This document shows positions 7,708 to 14,991 of a stretch of 18,793 bases of DNA, piece after piece (position 1 is the stretch's first letter; each line of letters opens with the position of its first letter). Below the pieces are notes generated by a model. It had not been told where the DNA came from. It saw only the letters and a program-made list of their open reading frames with translations, and searched no databases. This DNA comes from Spirochaetota bacterium (lineage in GTDB: Bacteria > Spirochaetota > UBA12135 > COTS27). The stretch is taken from NCBI GenBank assembly GCA_030621685.1, contig JAUXHF010000007.1:1-18793 (forward strand). Reading direction: 5' to 3'. The position numbers were made by a program, and so were the translations under genes.

Positions 7708-7738
7708 TTGGCACTTTTTATGATATTCAGTATATAAT
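7708..7738 (+). promoter_or_regulatory. Promoter candidate for rpsO
   Basis: TTGGCA (7708-7713) is followed by TATATAAT (7731-7738). The perfect TATAAT gives a 19-base spacer, and the overlapping TATATA gives 17. Transcription would begin near 7745, leaving a leader of about 45 bases before rpsO. Confidence 0.5.
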
Positions 7739-7789
7739 AGTTAATAATAATACAGAAATTGATATAAAGAATAGGCATAAAACTAAAAC

Positions 7790-8050
7790 ATGGAAGAAGA
7801 AAAAATAGCGCTGGAAACACAGGAAGCAGGAAGCGATAAAAACACAGGAAGCAGTGATTTTCAAATATCGCTGTTTACGAGGCGAATTAAGCATTTAAGC
7901 GAACACTTAAAAAAAAATAAGAAAGACTTTAATTGTCGAATGGGGCTTATTCGGCTGGTAAGCAAAAGAAAGCGGCTTTTAAGCTACTTTAAACGAAAGA
8001 ATTTTGAAGCTTACTTAGCTCTCATACATAAACTAGGATTGCGGAAATAA
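7790..8050 (+). CDS. rpsO: 30S ribosomal protein S15
   Basis: S15 is a primary binder of 16S rRNA that nucleates the 30S platform. The 86-residue product fits the family length (88-89). The recognisable core runs from NTGSSDFQISLFTRRI through LSEHLKKNKKD to the ending KLGLRK. Relative to Thermus S15, the rRNA-contacting His41 and Asp48 are kept as His39 and Asp46, but the DHHS block reads DFNC, so the contact Ser51 is Cys49. An A9 run (7909-7917) encodes part of KKNKK. The gene is followed by pnp, the very common rpsO-pnp order. No strong Shine-Dalgarno precedes the ATG. Confidence 0.9.
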   Translation: MEEEKIALETQEAGSDKNTGSSDFQISLFTRRIKHLSEHLKKNKKDFNCRMGLIRLVSKRKRLLSYFKRKNFEAYLALIHKLGLRK

Positions 8051-8201
8051 TTCTAAAGCATATTTTTAACTCTTTTCTGCTATGGAAAGGTGTACCGTAG
8101 ATAACAGCCTATAAAGAATAGACTTAAGATGGCTACAGCAGTAAAATATAATTGCTTTATGCTCTTCGTAAATACAAATACGTAAAAAAATAAGAGGCGC
8201 T

Positions 8202-8254
8202 GAAGACAGCTACTTGCTAAGTTTTTCATGGTAGTGGCAAACTTGGCTGCTTTC
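8202..8254 (+). promoter_or_regulatory. Leader hairpin upstream of pnp
   Basis: GAAGACAGCTACTTGC (8202-8217) can pair imperfectly, allowing G-U pairs and a small bulge, with GCAAACTTGGCTGCTTTC (8237-8254), enclosing a ~19-base loop. It ends 56 bases before the pnp start. In Escherichia coli the pnp leader forms a hairpin that RNase III cuts and PNPase then uses to repress its own translation. This element has the right place and size for that role, which is inferred. Confidence 0.45.
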
Positions 8255-8310
8255 TAGAAGAACAGAATTTACTCGAACTCAATAACAAACCCAAAAACAA
8301 CAGGAAAAAC

Positions 8311-10431
8311 ATGGAAAACAATAAAGAAATAGTCGTAAAAAAAGAAATTTGTAATCAAGAAATACAATTTAAAACAGGTGTTTTAGCGAAACAAGCAAAC
8401 GGGGCTGTACTCGCCTCGCTAGGGGGCACGCAAGTGCTGGCGATAGCCACTATGGGAGCGAAGCCATCGGGCAAAGACTTCCTACCGCTTTCAATAGATT
8501 ATACAGAGCGTTTTTACTCAACAGGGCGGATACCCGGCTCGTATAAACGCAGAGAAGGGCGGCCTTCGGATCATGAGGTTTTAGTTGCTCGGTTAATTGA
8601 TAGGCCCTTGCGTCCTTTATTCCCTAAGGGCTTTCGCAATGAGGTGCAGATAATCATCATGGTGCTTTCTGTGGATGGCGTGCATCCTTCAGATGTGCTT
8701 AGTGCGATGGCAGCTTCCTGTGCACTTGGAATTTCAGATATCCCGGTGTCTACCATGATAAGTGGGGTCCGCGTGGGGCTTGTAGATGAGAAGATTGTTA
8801 TCAACCCAAATATAAAAGCAATGGAAAAATCAAAGATGAACCTTTTGGTCATGGGCAGCGAGCATGCTCTTACCATGATTGAAGGCGAAGCCGACATGGT
8901 CAGCGAAGAAATCATCTTAGACGGCTTAGAGCAGGCACAAGCGCATATTTCCAAGGGTATTGCCTTACAAAAAGAACTTGTCTCACAAGCTGGCAAGAAA
9001 AAAAAGGAAGTGCCTCTTTTTGCTTACCAAGAAGAATTTCAGGCCTTGCTACGAGAAAAATATTATGCGAAAGTGGCTGAGTTTATCGAGATTCCGGCCA
9101 AGAAAGATCGTGAGCATGCCTTAGAGGAGCTTGTGGATACTGCGACTGAAGAGTTAGCGAAAGCTGGTAGCAGTAGTGAATCTTTGGGGCATATTTCTGG
9201 TATTTTCAATGTATTCCAAAGCGAAATTGTTAGAAAAATTATTTTAGAAGAAGATCGCCGTAATGATAAACGTGCTATGGATGAGCTTCGGCCGATAAGC
9301 TGCTCTTGCGGTTATTTGAATAATGCGCATGGCTCTGCGCTGTTCACTCGGGGCGAGACGCAGTCGCTGGGCGTGGTTGCGCTTGGCGGCGTTCGCGATC
9401 AGCAGCGTGTAGATCTTACGAGCGGCATGGTGAATAAAGCATTTTATCTGCATTATAATTTTCCTCCGTTTTCGGTGGGAGAGATTGGTCGCTATGGCTT
9501 TACCGGAAGGCGAGAGATTGGCCATGGCATGCTAGCCGAACGTTCTTTAGCAGCCGTTCTTCCGAAAGAAGAAGATTTAGATTGCACCATCCGTTTGGTC
9601 TCAGAAATATTGGAGTCTAATGGAAGTTCTTCGATGGCCTCAATTTGTTCGGGAAGTATGGCTCTTATGGATGCTGGTATTCCGCTGAGTGAGCATGTTG
9701 CAGGAGTTTCCTTAGGGCTGGTTATGAGCGGGGACAAAAGCAACTATCGTATTCTTACCGACATCCAAGGCCTTGAAGATCAGCTAGGCGATATGGACTT
9801 AAAGATAGCCGGAACGAAAGACGGTATTACTGGTTTTCAGATGGATATCAAGATAGAAGGCATTACGCTTGAAATTATGCAAAAAGCTTTCACGCAGGCG
9901 AAAAAGGCAAGATTAGAGATATTAGAAAAAATGAATGCGGTCATCAGCAAACCTAAGCCGATGAGTGAGTTTATGCCAAGACGAGAACAATTGCAAATTC
10001 GCGTTGAAAAAATTAAAATGCTTATTGGCACGGGTGGGAAAAACATCAAGCGTATTGTAGAGCTTACTGGCAGTGATATTGATATTGCAGAAGACGGTAC
10101 CGTGAAAGTATTTTCGCAGAATAGTAAAGTGATGGAAGAGACAAAACGGCTTATTGAACTTACGGTGGGCCTGCCACGTGTAGGCGCTGTTTACGAGGGC
10201 AAAGTAAAACGAATAGCTCCATTCGGATTATTTGTTGAAATCATGCCCGGTTTAGATGGGCTTTGTCACATTTCAAAGCTGGCCAAGCATCGTATTAACG
10301 ATATTCATAAAGAATTCCATGAAGGACAGATGTTAAAAGTCCATGTTGATAAAGTTGATGACCAAGGCAAAATATTTCTAAACCATGCTGCCGTGCAAGG
10401 CGATGAGGAAATTGTCGCCGTAGGCTTCTAA
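8311..10431 (+). CDS. pnp: Polyribonucleotide nucleotidyltransferase (PNPase)
   Basis: PNPase degrades RNA 3' to 5' by phosphorolysis and can also add nucleotides. The 706-residue product has the full set of domains: first RNase PH core (about 10-140, with YKRREGRPSDHEVLVARLID), helical linker (about 145-310), second RNase PH core (about 320-550, with FTGRREIGHGMLAERSLA, GSSSMASICSGSMALMDAG and GLEDQLGDMDLKIAGTKDG), a KH domain (about 553-610, GxxG loop GTGG) and an S1 domain (about 620-690, YEGKVKRIAPFGLFVEIMPG). Asp490 and Asp496 match the catalytic pair Asp486/Asp492 of the Escherichia coli enzyme. AGGA sits six to seven bases before the ATG. It lies 260 bases after rpsO, behind a leader hairpin. 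Confidence 0.97.
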   Translation: MENNKEIVVKKEICNQEIQFKTGVLAKQANGAVLASLGGTQVLAIATMGAKPSGKDFLPLSIDYTERFYSTGRIPGSYKRREGRPSDHEVLVARLIDRPLRPLFPKGFRNEVQIIIMVLSVDGVHPSDVLSAMAASCALGISDIPVSTMISGVRVGLVDEKIVINPNIKAMEKSKMNLLVMGSEHALTMIEGEADMVSEEIILDGLEQAQAHISKGIALQKELVSQAGKKKKEVPLFAYQEEFQALLREKYYAKVAEFIEIPAKKDREHALEELVDTATEELAKAGSSSESLGHISGIFNVFQSEIVRKIILEEDRRNDKRAMDELRPISCSCGYLNNAHGSALFTRGETQSLGVVALGGVRDQQRVDLTSGMVNKAFYLHYNFPPFSVGEIGRYGFTGRREIGHGMLAERSLAAVLPKEEDLDCTIRLVSEILESNGSSSMASICSGSMALMDAGIPLSEHVAGVSLGLVMSGDKSNYRILTDIQGLEDQLGDMDLKIAGTKDGITGFQMDIKIEGITLEIMQKAFTQAKKARLEILEKMNAVISKPKPMSEFMPRREQLQIRVEKIKMLIGTGGKNIKRIVELTGSDIDIAEDGTVKVFSQNSKVMEETKRLIELTVGLPRVGAVYEGKVKRIAPFGLFVEIMPGLDGLCHISKLAKHRINDIHKEFHEGQMLKVHVDKVDDQGKIFLNHAAVQGDEEIVAVGF

Positions 10432-10434
10432 TTA

Positions 10435-10462
10435 TTTTAGCTTTCTCTAGAGATAGCTAAAA
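10435..10462. terminator. Near-perfect palindrome after pnp
   Basis: TTTTAGCT (10435-10442) and AGCTAAAA (10455-10462) flank TT-CTCTAGAG-AT. The whole can fold into an 8-pair stem, one mismatch, and a short inner stem. It starts three bases after the pnp stop. Strong T-runs are missing on the plus side, so it may act as a 3'-end hairpin or processing signal. Confidence 0.35.
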
Positions 10463-10543
10463 CATTTGAATAGCATCAAGAACTAGGGGCATTTGAAATG
10501 AAGGTAAGCGCATCTTTGGCTTCCTTTAAGGACGGCTATCTTT

Positions 10544-12031
10544 GTGCTAGAAGAAAAAACTAAGAGTTCACAAAAACCGATTCGTGTTCGCTTTGCGCCA
10601 TCGCCCACGGGATTCCTGCATGTGGGTGGCGCGCGTACGGCCTTATTTAATTATTTATATGCTAAGGCTAATGGCGGAAAATTTATTCTTCGCGTAGAAG
10701 ATACCGACCGTGAGCGCTCGAGCGTGGCGGCGACAAAACAGCTCATCGCTGCTTTACGTTGGATGGGGCTAGATTGGGATGAAGGCCCCTTCAAGAAATC
10801 TGATTCTGGCCCCTATTTCCAATCAGAGCGCCTTCATATTTACCAGCGTTATTTTGAAAAACTGCAAGCCGAAGGCAGCGCTTACCTATGTTACTGTAGC
10901 GATGCTGAACTAAAAGAAAAACGAGAATTGGCGAAAAGCGTTGCTAAACCTTTTCTTTATGACGGCACATGCAGAAATTTATCGGCTGCCCAAAAAGCTA
11001 AGCTGGAGCGCTCGGGGAAGAGCAGCACGTTGCGTTTCCTTGTTCTGCCGCAAGAGATTGTCTTTGATGATGCGGTTAAAGGCGAAATGCATTTTGATAC
11101 CTCAATTATCGGGGATTTTATTATTAGAAAGTCCGATGGTTTTCCTAGTTATAATTTTGCTGTGGTGGTGGATGATGCCAGCATGGAAATTAGCCATGTT
11201 CTTCGTGGGGATGATCACATCTCAAATACGCCGAGGCAGATTTTGCTCTTTAAGGCCTTAGGGTTTCCGCTTCCTATTTTTGCCCATGTCGCCATGATTT
11301 TAGGCCCGAGAAAAGAAAAACTTTCGAAACGTGATGGCGCTAGCTCTGTGGAAGAATTCCAAAAAGCCGGATACTATAGCGATGCCTTCATAAATCATCT
11401 TGCCTTACTTGGCTGGTCACCAGCAGATGGAGAAGAGTATCTATCTCGTGAGAAATTAGAGCATGCTATGAAGCAGTTAAAATTCTCTTCTGCCCCAGCA
11501 ATTTTTGATTATGCCAAACTTGATTATTTTAATGGACGTTATATCCGCATGTTGCCCGAAAAGCAGTTTTTACAAGATATGAAAGCCTTTTTAGTTGAGC
11601 ATAAAAAAAATACTAAGTCAGAAACATCTTATGAGCTAGAGCATGTTAAAATAGATACCATGCTCTTAGCTTTGCGTGGGTATTGCAAAAACCTTTCTGA
11701 TATGCCTCTGTTGCTAGAAAACATTTTTCAAGAAAAAGTTGAAATCCCGATGGATTTAAAGCCCTTGCTAAAAAATAACAGTGCGCGTAATCTTTTTGAA
11801 TTAGCCTTGAAAATATTTTCTGAAACATCAGAGTCCTTTATTCAGCAAAGTGAATTTGAAAGGCTGAAAAGTAAGGCGAAAGCGGAGCTTTCACTGTATG
11901 GTAAAAATTTTTTTGTGCCGCTGCGTATTAAGATCACAGGTAAGATGCAGGGCCTGGAATTGCCGGTTTTTTTTTCCATCGTAACGAGGAAGAAAATCTT
12001 AAAAAGACTGCTTTCCCCAGTGCTGCCATAA
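10544..12031 (+). CDS. gltX: Glutamyl-tRNA synthetase
   Basis: This class I synthetase charges tRNA(Glu) with glutamate. The 495-residue product shows the HIGH-type motif in APSPTGFLHVGGARTALFN (His26-Gly29) and the KMSKS-type motif KLSKR (259-263). LRVEDTDRERS and RGDDHISNTPRQILL are further family blocks. A possible zinc-binding knuckle has Cys116, Cys118 and Cys143. The fourth ligand of the Escherichia coli enzyme, a His two residues after the third Cys, is Asn here. The C-terminal anticodon-binding region (about 340-495) is present. The start is GTG with AAGGA 11 bases upstream, slightly long spacing. Whether it also charges tRNA(Gln) cannot be judged here. A T9 run (11967-11975) lies near the 3' end. 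Confidence 0.96.
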   Translation: MLEEKTKSSQKPIRVRFAPSPTGFLHVGGARTALFNYLYAKANGGKFILRVEDTDRERSSVAATKQLIAALRWMGLDWDEGPFKKSDSGPYFQSERLHIYQRYFEKLQAEGSAYLCYCSDAELKEKRELAKSVAKPFLYDGTCRNLSAAQKAKLERSGKSSTLRFLVLPQEIVFDDAVKGEMHFDTSIIGDFIIRKSDGFPSYNFAVVVDDASMEISHVLRGDDHISNTPRQILLFKALGFPLPIFAHVAMILGPRKEKLSKRDGASSVEEFQKAGYYSDAFINHLALLGWSPADGEEYLSREKLEHAMKQLKFSSAPAIFDYAKLDYFNGRYIRMLPEKQFLQDMKAFLVEHKKNTKSETSYELEHVKIDTMLLALRGYCKNLSDMPLLLENIFQEKVEIPMDLKPLLKNNSARNLFELALKIFSETSESFIQQSEFERLKSKAKAELSLYGKNFFVPLRIKITGKMQGLELPVFFSIVTRKKILKRLLSPVLP

Positions 12032-12051
12032 AGATCATGATCTGTTCTATT

Positions 12052-12075
12052 TTTATGCTACTATTTATGCTACTA
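12052..12075. repeat. 12-bp tandem repeat (two copies)
   Basis: TTTATGCTACTA occurs twice back to back (12052-12063 and 12064-12075). It lies just after a 12-bp palindrome, AGATCATGATCT (12032-12043), that directly follows the gltX stop codon. TTTTTAT (12050-12056) and ATAAAAA (12075-12081) form an inverted pair around the repeats. The function is unknown; it may mark the end of the gltX transcript. Confidence 0.5.
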
Positions 12076-12118
12076 TAAAAAGATATAGGATAGCCGCATG
12101 CTTTATTTTACTTCAGGC

Positions 12119-12146
12119 TTGGCACTGTTCTTTTTGCTAGGATAAA
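12119..12146 (+). promoter_or_regulatory. Promoter candidate for the oxidoreductase-acyltransferase-ABC cluster
   Basis: TTGGCA (12119-12124), a 16-base gap, then GATAAA (12141-12146). A small inverted repeat, CTAGG-ATAAA-CCTAG (12137-12151), surrounds the -10 box and might be an operator. Found by eye and modest in strength. Confidence 0.35.
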
Positions 12147-12192
12147 CCTAGGGCAATCTAATAAGGTAATCTAGTTTTCTAAGGATTTTGAT

Positions 12193-13176
12193 ATGGCTAA
12201 AAGCATTTCTGTTGCTGTTGTGGGAGTGGGTCGCATGGGCGGCTACCATGTCAACGTATTAAGCCAGCTTAAGGATGTTCATTTTCTAGGTATTTTCGAT
12301 ACGGATACAAAACGTAGCGCTGAAATAGCGCAGCGATATGACTGTAAAAACTATCAAAAGCTATCTACTCTTTTCCAAGAAGCAGAGGCTGTTGTCATAG
12401 CTACGCCCACATCTACGCATTATGAAATTGCTTGTTTGGCTATGGAAGAAGGCGTACATGTGCTTGTAGAGAAACCCATAGCCAATACCTTAGCGGATGC
12501 TAGGCATCTTTGCGAATTAGCTGAAAAAAGAAACTTAAAACTGTTTGTTGGACATGTGGAACGCTATAACGGCGCTGTTCAAGAGCTTAAGAAAATTATT
12601 AAAAAACCATATAGCTGGGAATCTCGCAGGGTTTCGTTTGGTGCTAAAAGAATTGTTGACACAGGAGTGGCATTAGATTTGCTCATTCATGATATAGATA
12701 TTTGTTTTCGCACTATGGGCAGCAGGGTTGTTTCGCTTAAGGCCTTAGGCGTTTTTACGAAGAGCCAAGAAAATGAAGAAGTGGCCAATGCCCAAATATT
12801 ATTTGAGAACGCTTGTGTAGGTAGTTTTTTCGCTTCAAGATTAAGCCATGTAAAAGAACGCTCTTTAATGGTTATGGATGAAGAATGCACTTTTGTATTA
12901 GATTTCACAACACAAAATATTAGTATTCATCGAGCTGGGGCAAGCGACATTACTACGCAACCAAAGGAAATTCGTTATTCACAACAAGCCTCTATTGAAA
13001 AGTTATACATTCACAAACAAAACCCTTTGCAACTTGAGCTTGAGGATTTTATTGCTAGCATTCGAAATAACATGTATGTGGACAATGAAGCAGATTTGTT
13101 AACCTTAGGAACGACTCTTGCCATCGTGGAAGATTTGAAAGCCAATGCTATAAACCGAGGCAAGGCTTCAGGCTAA
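12193..13176 (+). CDS. Gfo/Idh/MocA-family NAD(P)-dependent oxidoreductase
   Basis: A 327-residue dehydrogenase. The N-terminal Rossmann fold begins VAVVGVGRMGGYHV (7-20), with Asp36 closing the second strand, which favours NAD(H). The family EKP motif with catalytic Lys94 is intact, and the C-terminal substrate domain has VGHVERYN followed by LDLLIHDIDI with His166. Members carrying these HxERxN and LIHDIDI blocks often sit among lipid A genes in diderm bacteria, and the GnnA enzyme that oxidises UDP-GlcNAc for amide-linked lipid A belongs to the same superfamily. The next gene, a DUF374 acyltransferase two bases away, supports an envelope-sugar or lipid role. Exact substrate is unknown. The gene opens a plus-strand cluster after a modest promoter candidate. 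Confidence 0.85.
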   Translation: MAKSISVAVVGVGRMGGYHVNVLSQLKDVHFLGIFDTDTKRSAEIAQRYDCKNYQKLSTLFQEAEAVVIATPTSTHYEIACLAMEEGVHVLVEKPIANTLADARHLCELAEKRNLKLFVGHVERYNGAVQELKKIIKKPYSWESRRVSFGAKRIVDTGVALDLLIHDIDICFRTMGSRVVSLKALGVFTKSQENEEVANAQILFENACVGSFFASRLSHVKERSLMVMDEECTFVLDFTTQNISIHRAGASDITTQPKEIRYSQQASIEKLYIHKQNPLQLELEDFIASIRNNMYVDNEADLLTLGTTLAIVEDLKANAINRGKASG

Positions 13177-13178
13177 TT

Positions 13179-13802
13179 TTGGAAAGAAAATATTTTTGGC
13201 ATCAAGTTGTTGCTAGAATTTATATTCTTTGGACCAGTACCTTTCGGTATCGTGGGAATTCCAGCATGCTTGAGCATGGTAGTTTAATGGCTTGCTATCA
13301 TCAAAACATTTTTTCTTTCTTGGCGATGGCAAGGTTTTTTTATAAAGAGTATCGAATTTCAGCTCTGATATCAGCGCATGAAGATGGTGATTTAGTAGCG
13401 CTTCTCTGCCAAAAACATGGCTTAGTCGTGGTACGAGGAAGCAGTAAACGTATGAAGAAAAGAAATTATATTCGCTTTATGAAAATTCTTAAGGAAGGCT
13501 TTATGGCCGTATTTATTTTGGATGGACCCATTGGCCCTGCCAAAAGTGTTGAGATGGGAATTTTATTGTTAGCCGAGAAGTTTAAGCGGCCTATTCAAGC
13601 TTTTTTTTTTTATCCTAAACCGGTATTTCAGTTCAAAAGGACTTGGGATCTGTTTCAGCTACCTTTTCCATTTGCAAAAATAAACTATCGAGTAACAAAA
13701 AAATTCTTTTACGATTCTTCGCTGGGAAGAAAGAGTAATCTCGAAAAGTTTAAGAGTTTTCTTGAAGAACAAGAAGTAGCGTTCGAAAAACCTCTGAAAT
13801 GA
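13179..13802 (+). CDS. DUF374 lysophospholipid acyltransferase-family protein
   Basis: A 207-residue protein of the DUF374 type, whose members resemble lysophospholipid acyltransferases and often lie near lipid A/LPS genes. Visible blocks are CYHQNIFSFL (about 40-49), ISAHEDGDLVALLCQKHGL followed by VVVRGSSKR (about 65-90), and FILDGPIGPAKSVEMGILLL (about 112-131), matching the family SRHxDGE, VRGSSSRGG and DGPRGPR regions. The start is TTG two bases after the preceding stop codon, with no clear Shine-Dalgarno, so translation is probably coupled. The alternative ATG at residue 30 would remove conserved sequence. A T11 run (13601-13611) encodes AFFFY; it is a likely slippage site, though the frame is open here. 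The acyl substrate is unknown. Confidence 0.8.
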   Translation: MERKYFWHQVVARIYILWTSTFRYRGNSSMLEHGSLMACYHQNIFSFLAMARFFYKEYRISALISAHEDGDLVALLCQKHGLVVVRGSSKRMKKRNYIRFMKILKEGFMAVFILDGPIGPAKSVEMGILLLAEKFKRPIQAFFFYPKPVFQFKRTWDLFQLPFPFAKINYRVTKKFFYDSSLGRKSNLEKFKSFLEEQEVAFEKPLK

Positions 13803-13850
13803 AAAGAGAGAGGGTAGCCAGCTGGGTGGGCGATAAGATGGAGGAATTTC

Positions 13851-14585
13851 ATGGAAGATTTTAAGGGTAGTTCGCATAGTTTTTTGCGTTTTGAAAATTT
13901 GCATGCTGGATATGGTAAAGCCGTAATTGTTTATGACATATCTTTGCATGTAAAAAAACAAGAGATTGTTTCCTTGATTGGTCCTAATGGGGCCGGGAAG
14001 AGTACCATATTACGTTCTATTTTTGGGCTTTCTAAAATATTTTCTGGGAAGATATTTTTTCTTGACAATGAGATTACGCATAAAAAAGCTCCTGAAATTA
14101 TTAAAAGTGAAATTATTTATGTTAATCAGGGGCATGTGATTTTCCGCTCGCTTACGGTAGAAGAAAATTTGAGAATGCCGGCTGCCCTTCTGTATACGAA
14201 AGAACAAATAGCTGAAAAACTCCCCGAGATTTATGATTTTTTCCCTATTTTGTATGATAAAAAACATGATAAGGCCAACTCTCTTTCTGGAGGACAAAGG
14301 CAGCAATTAGCGCTGGCCAGGGCCCTGTTGCAGGGGCCTAAACTTTTACTCTTAGATGAGCCGACCTTAGGCTTAAGCCCGGTGTTTCAAAACGATCTTT
14401 TTAAGAAAATTGTGGCTCTTAAAAACGATAAAAACATATCAGTGCTTATGGTGGAGCAGAATGCTCGGAAGGCTATGGAAAACTCTGACCGAACCTATGT
14501 TTTGGAAAATGGGAAAATTGTTCTTAGCGGAGATAAATCAATTATTGATAACGCTATGATTAAAAAAGTGTATCTTGGTGCTTAA
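13851..14585 (+). CDS. ABC transporter ATP-binding protein, LivF type
   Basis: A 244-residue ATPase subunit with Walker A GPNGAGKST (44-52), signature LSGGQ (145-149) and Walker B LLLLDEP with Asp169-Glu170. The opening FENLHAGYGKAVIVYDISL, the LTVEENL block, TLGLSP after Walker B, VEQNARKA in place of the usual H-switch, and the ending YVLENGKIVLSGD with KKVYLGA all match LivF, the ATPase of branched-chain amino acid importers. LptB, another candidate beside LPS-type genes, normally reads FAGVDP after Walker B, so I prefer LivF-type. No permease, LivG or binding-protein gene is nearby, so it is an orphan here. GGAGGA six bases before the ATG is the strongest ribosome-binding site in the window. 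It is 48 bases after the acyltransferase gene. Confidence 0.85.
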   Translation: MEDFKGSSHSFLRFENLHAGYGKAVIVYDISLHVKKQEIVSLIGPNGAGKSTILRSIFGLSKIFSGKIFFLDNEITHKKAPEIIKSEIIYVNQGHVIFRSLTVEENLRMPAALLYTKEQIAEKLPEIYDFFPILYDKKHDKANSLSGGQRQQLALARALLQGPKLLLLDEPTLGLSPVFQNDLFKKIVALKNDKNISVLMVEQNARKAMENSDRTYVLENGKIVLSGDKSIIDNAMIKKVYLGA

Positions 14586-14651
14586 GGTTTTAAGTTTAAA
14601 CTGGGCTTGGGGCTGTCTCAGCTGCAGCATGTTTAAGCTGGGCTACTCTGC

Positions 14652-14763
14652 CCGCATCCTTTAGAAAAACTCTTGAAAAGCCTAAGAAAATATATAAAGC
14701 ACTAAGAACACAAAGCCAAAAGCTGCCTAAATCCATCGAAGAAGCCGCCGTGACCGGGGAATA
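14652..14763 (-). pseudogene. Decayed duplicate of the cdsA 3' end, copy A
   Basis: This stretch closely matches the last ~105 bases of cdsA (14983-15089), from CCGCATCC at one end to GGGGAATA at the other. Read on the minus strand it keeps GHGGFFD, but small insertions shift the frame just after it and create an internal TAG. It cannot encode a CdsA C-terminus. It is more like copy B than like the intact gene. Confidence 0.75.
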
Positions 14764-14834
14764 TGCTCCGCCGCAACATGTTTAAGCTGGGCTGCTCGGC
14801 TGCGGCAGGTTTAAGCTGGGCTGGGGCTGGACAG

Positions 14835-14945
14835 CCGCATCCTTTGGAAAAACTCTTGAAAGCCTAAGAAAATATATAAAGCACTAAGAACACAAAGCCA
14901 GAAGCTGCCTAAATCCATCGAAGAAGCAGCGCCGTGACCGGAAAT
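14835..14945 (-). pseudogene. Decayed duplicate of the cdsA 3' end, copy B
   Basis: A second copy of the cdsA tail, nearly identical to copy A by eye; it differs by a few substitutions and one- or two-base indels. The stop position of cdsA (TAA) reads CAA here. It shares with copy A the changed stretch AAGCTGCCTAAATCC, which differs from the intact gene, so A and B probably arose from each other or from a common copy. Confidence 0.75.
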
Positions 14946-14952
14946 CTGCTCT

Positions 14953-14983
14953 GCCGCAGCAGGTTTAAGCTGGGCTGCTCGGC
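14953..14983 (-). terminator. GC-rich hairpin just downstream of cdsA
   Basis: GCCGCAGCAG (14953-14962) pairs with CTGCTCGGC (14975-14983) in nine pairs with one bulged base and a 12-base loop. It starts nine bases after the cdsA stop. No T-run follows on the minus strand, so it is a 3'-end hairpin rather than a textbook terminator. Related spacers accompany both duplicate tails. Confidence 0.4.
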
Positions 14984-14991
14984 CGCATCCT

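Larger units (their letters stand above)
7463..7789. other. Divergent intergenic region between lipoprotein gene and rpsO
   Basis: About 330 AT-rich bases separate two divergent transcription units. They contain a perfect 12-bp inverted repeat (7572-7602) and a good promoter towards rpsO (7708-7738). I could not pick a convincing promoter for the minus-strand genes. Confidence 0.6.
14586..14991. other. Gene-free repeat region between the ABC gene and cdsA
   Basis: About 400 bases with no intact gene. They hold two decayed copies of the cdsA 3' end (14652-14763 and 14835-14945), alternating with a GC-rich spacer containing GTTTAAGCTGGGCT. That motif is clear at about 14631, 14780, 14810 and 14963, and a degenerate form lies near 14590. 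The spacers are markedly more GC-rich than the surrounding sequence. Confidence 0.75.

Noticed and set aside
7566..7820. 84-residue minus-strand ORF between the lipoprotein gene and rpsO
   Set aside because: It overlaps the rpsO start and covers the rpsO promoter and the 12-bp inverted repeat. Its product looks like AT-rich random hydrophobic sequence and matches no family I know.
8129..8185. 18-codon ORF between rpsO and pnp
   Set aside because: It lacks a ribosome-binding site and any sign of conservation; the region is better explained as a leader.
8571..8996. 141-residue antisense ORF inside pnp
   Set aside because: It is a shadow of the strongly conserved pnp frame, rich in Ser, Ile and Thr as expected from reverse-complemented coding DNA.
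13851..14585. Assignment of the ABC ATPase as LptB
   Set aside because: The neighbours suggest LPS export, but TLGLSP after Walker B, the VEQNA switch region and the C-terminal end follow LivF rather than LptB.
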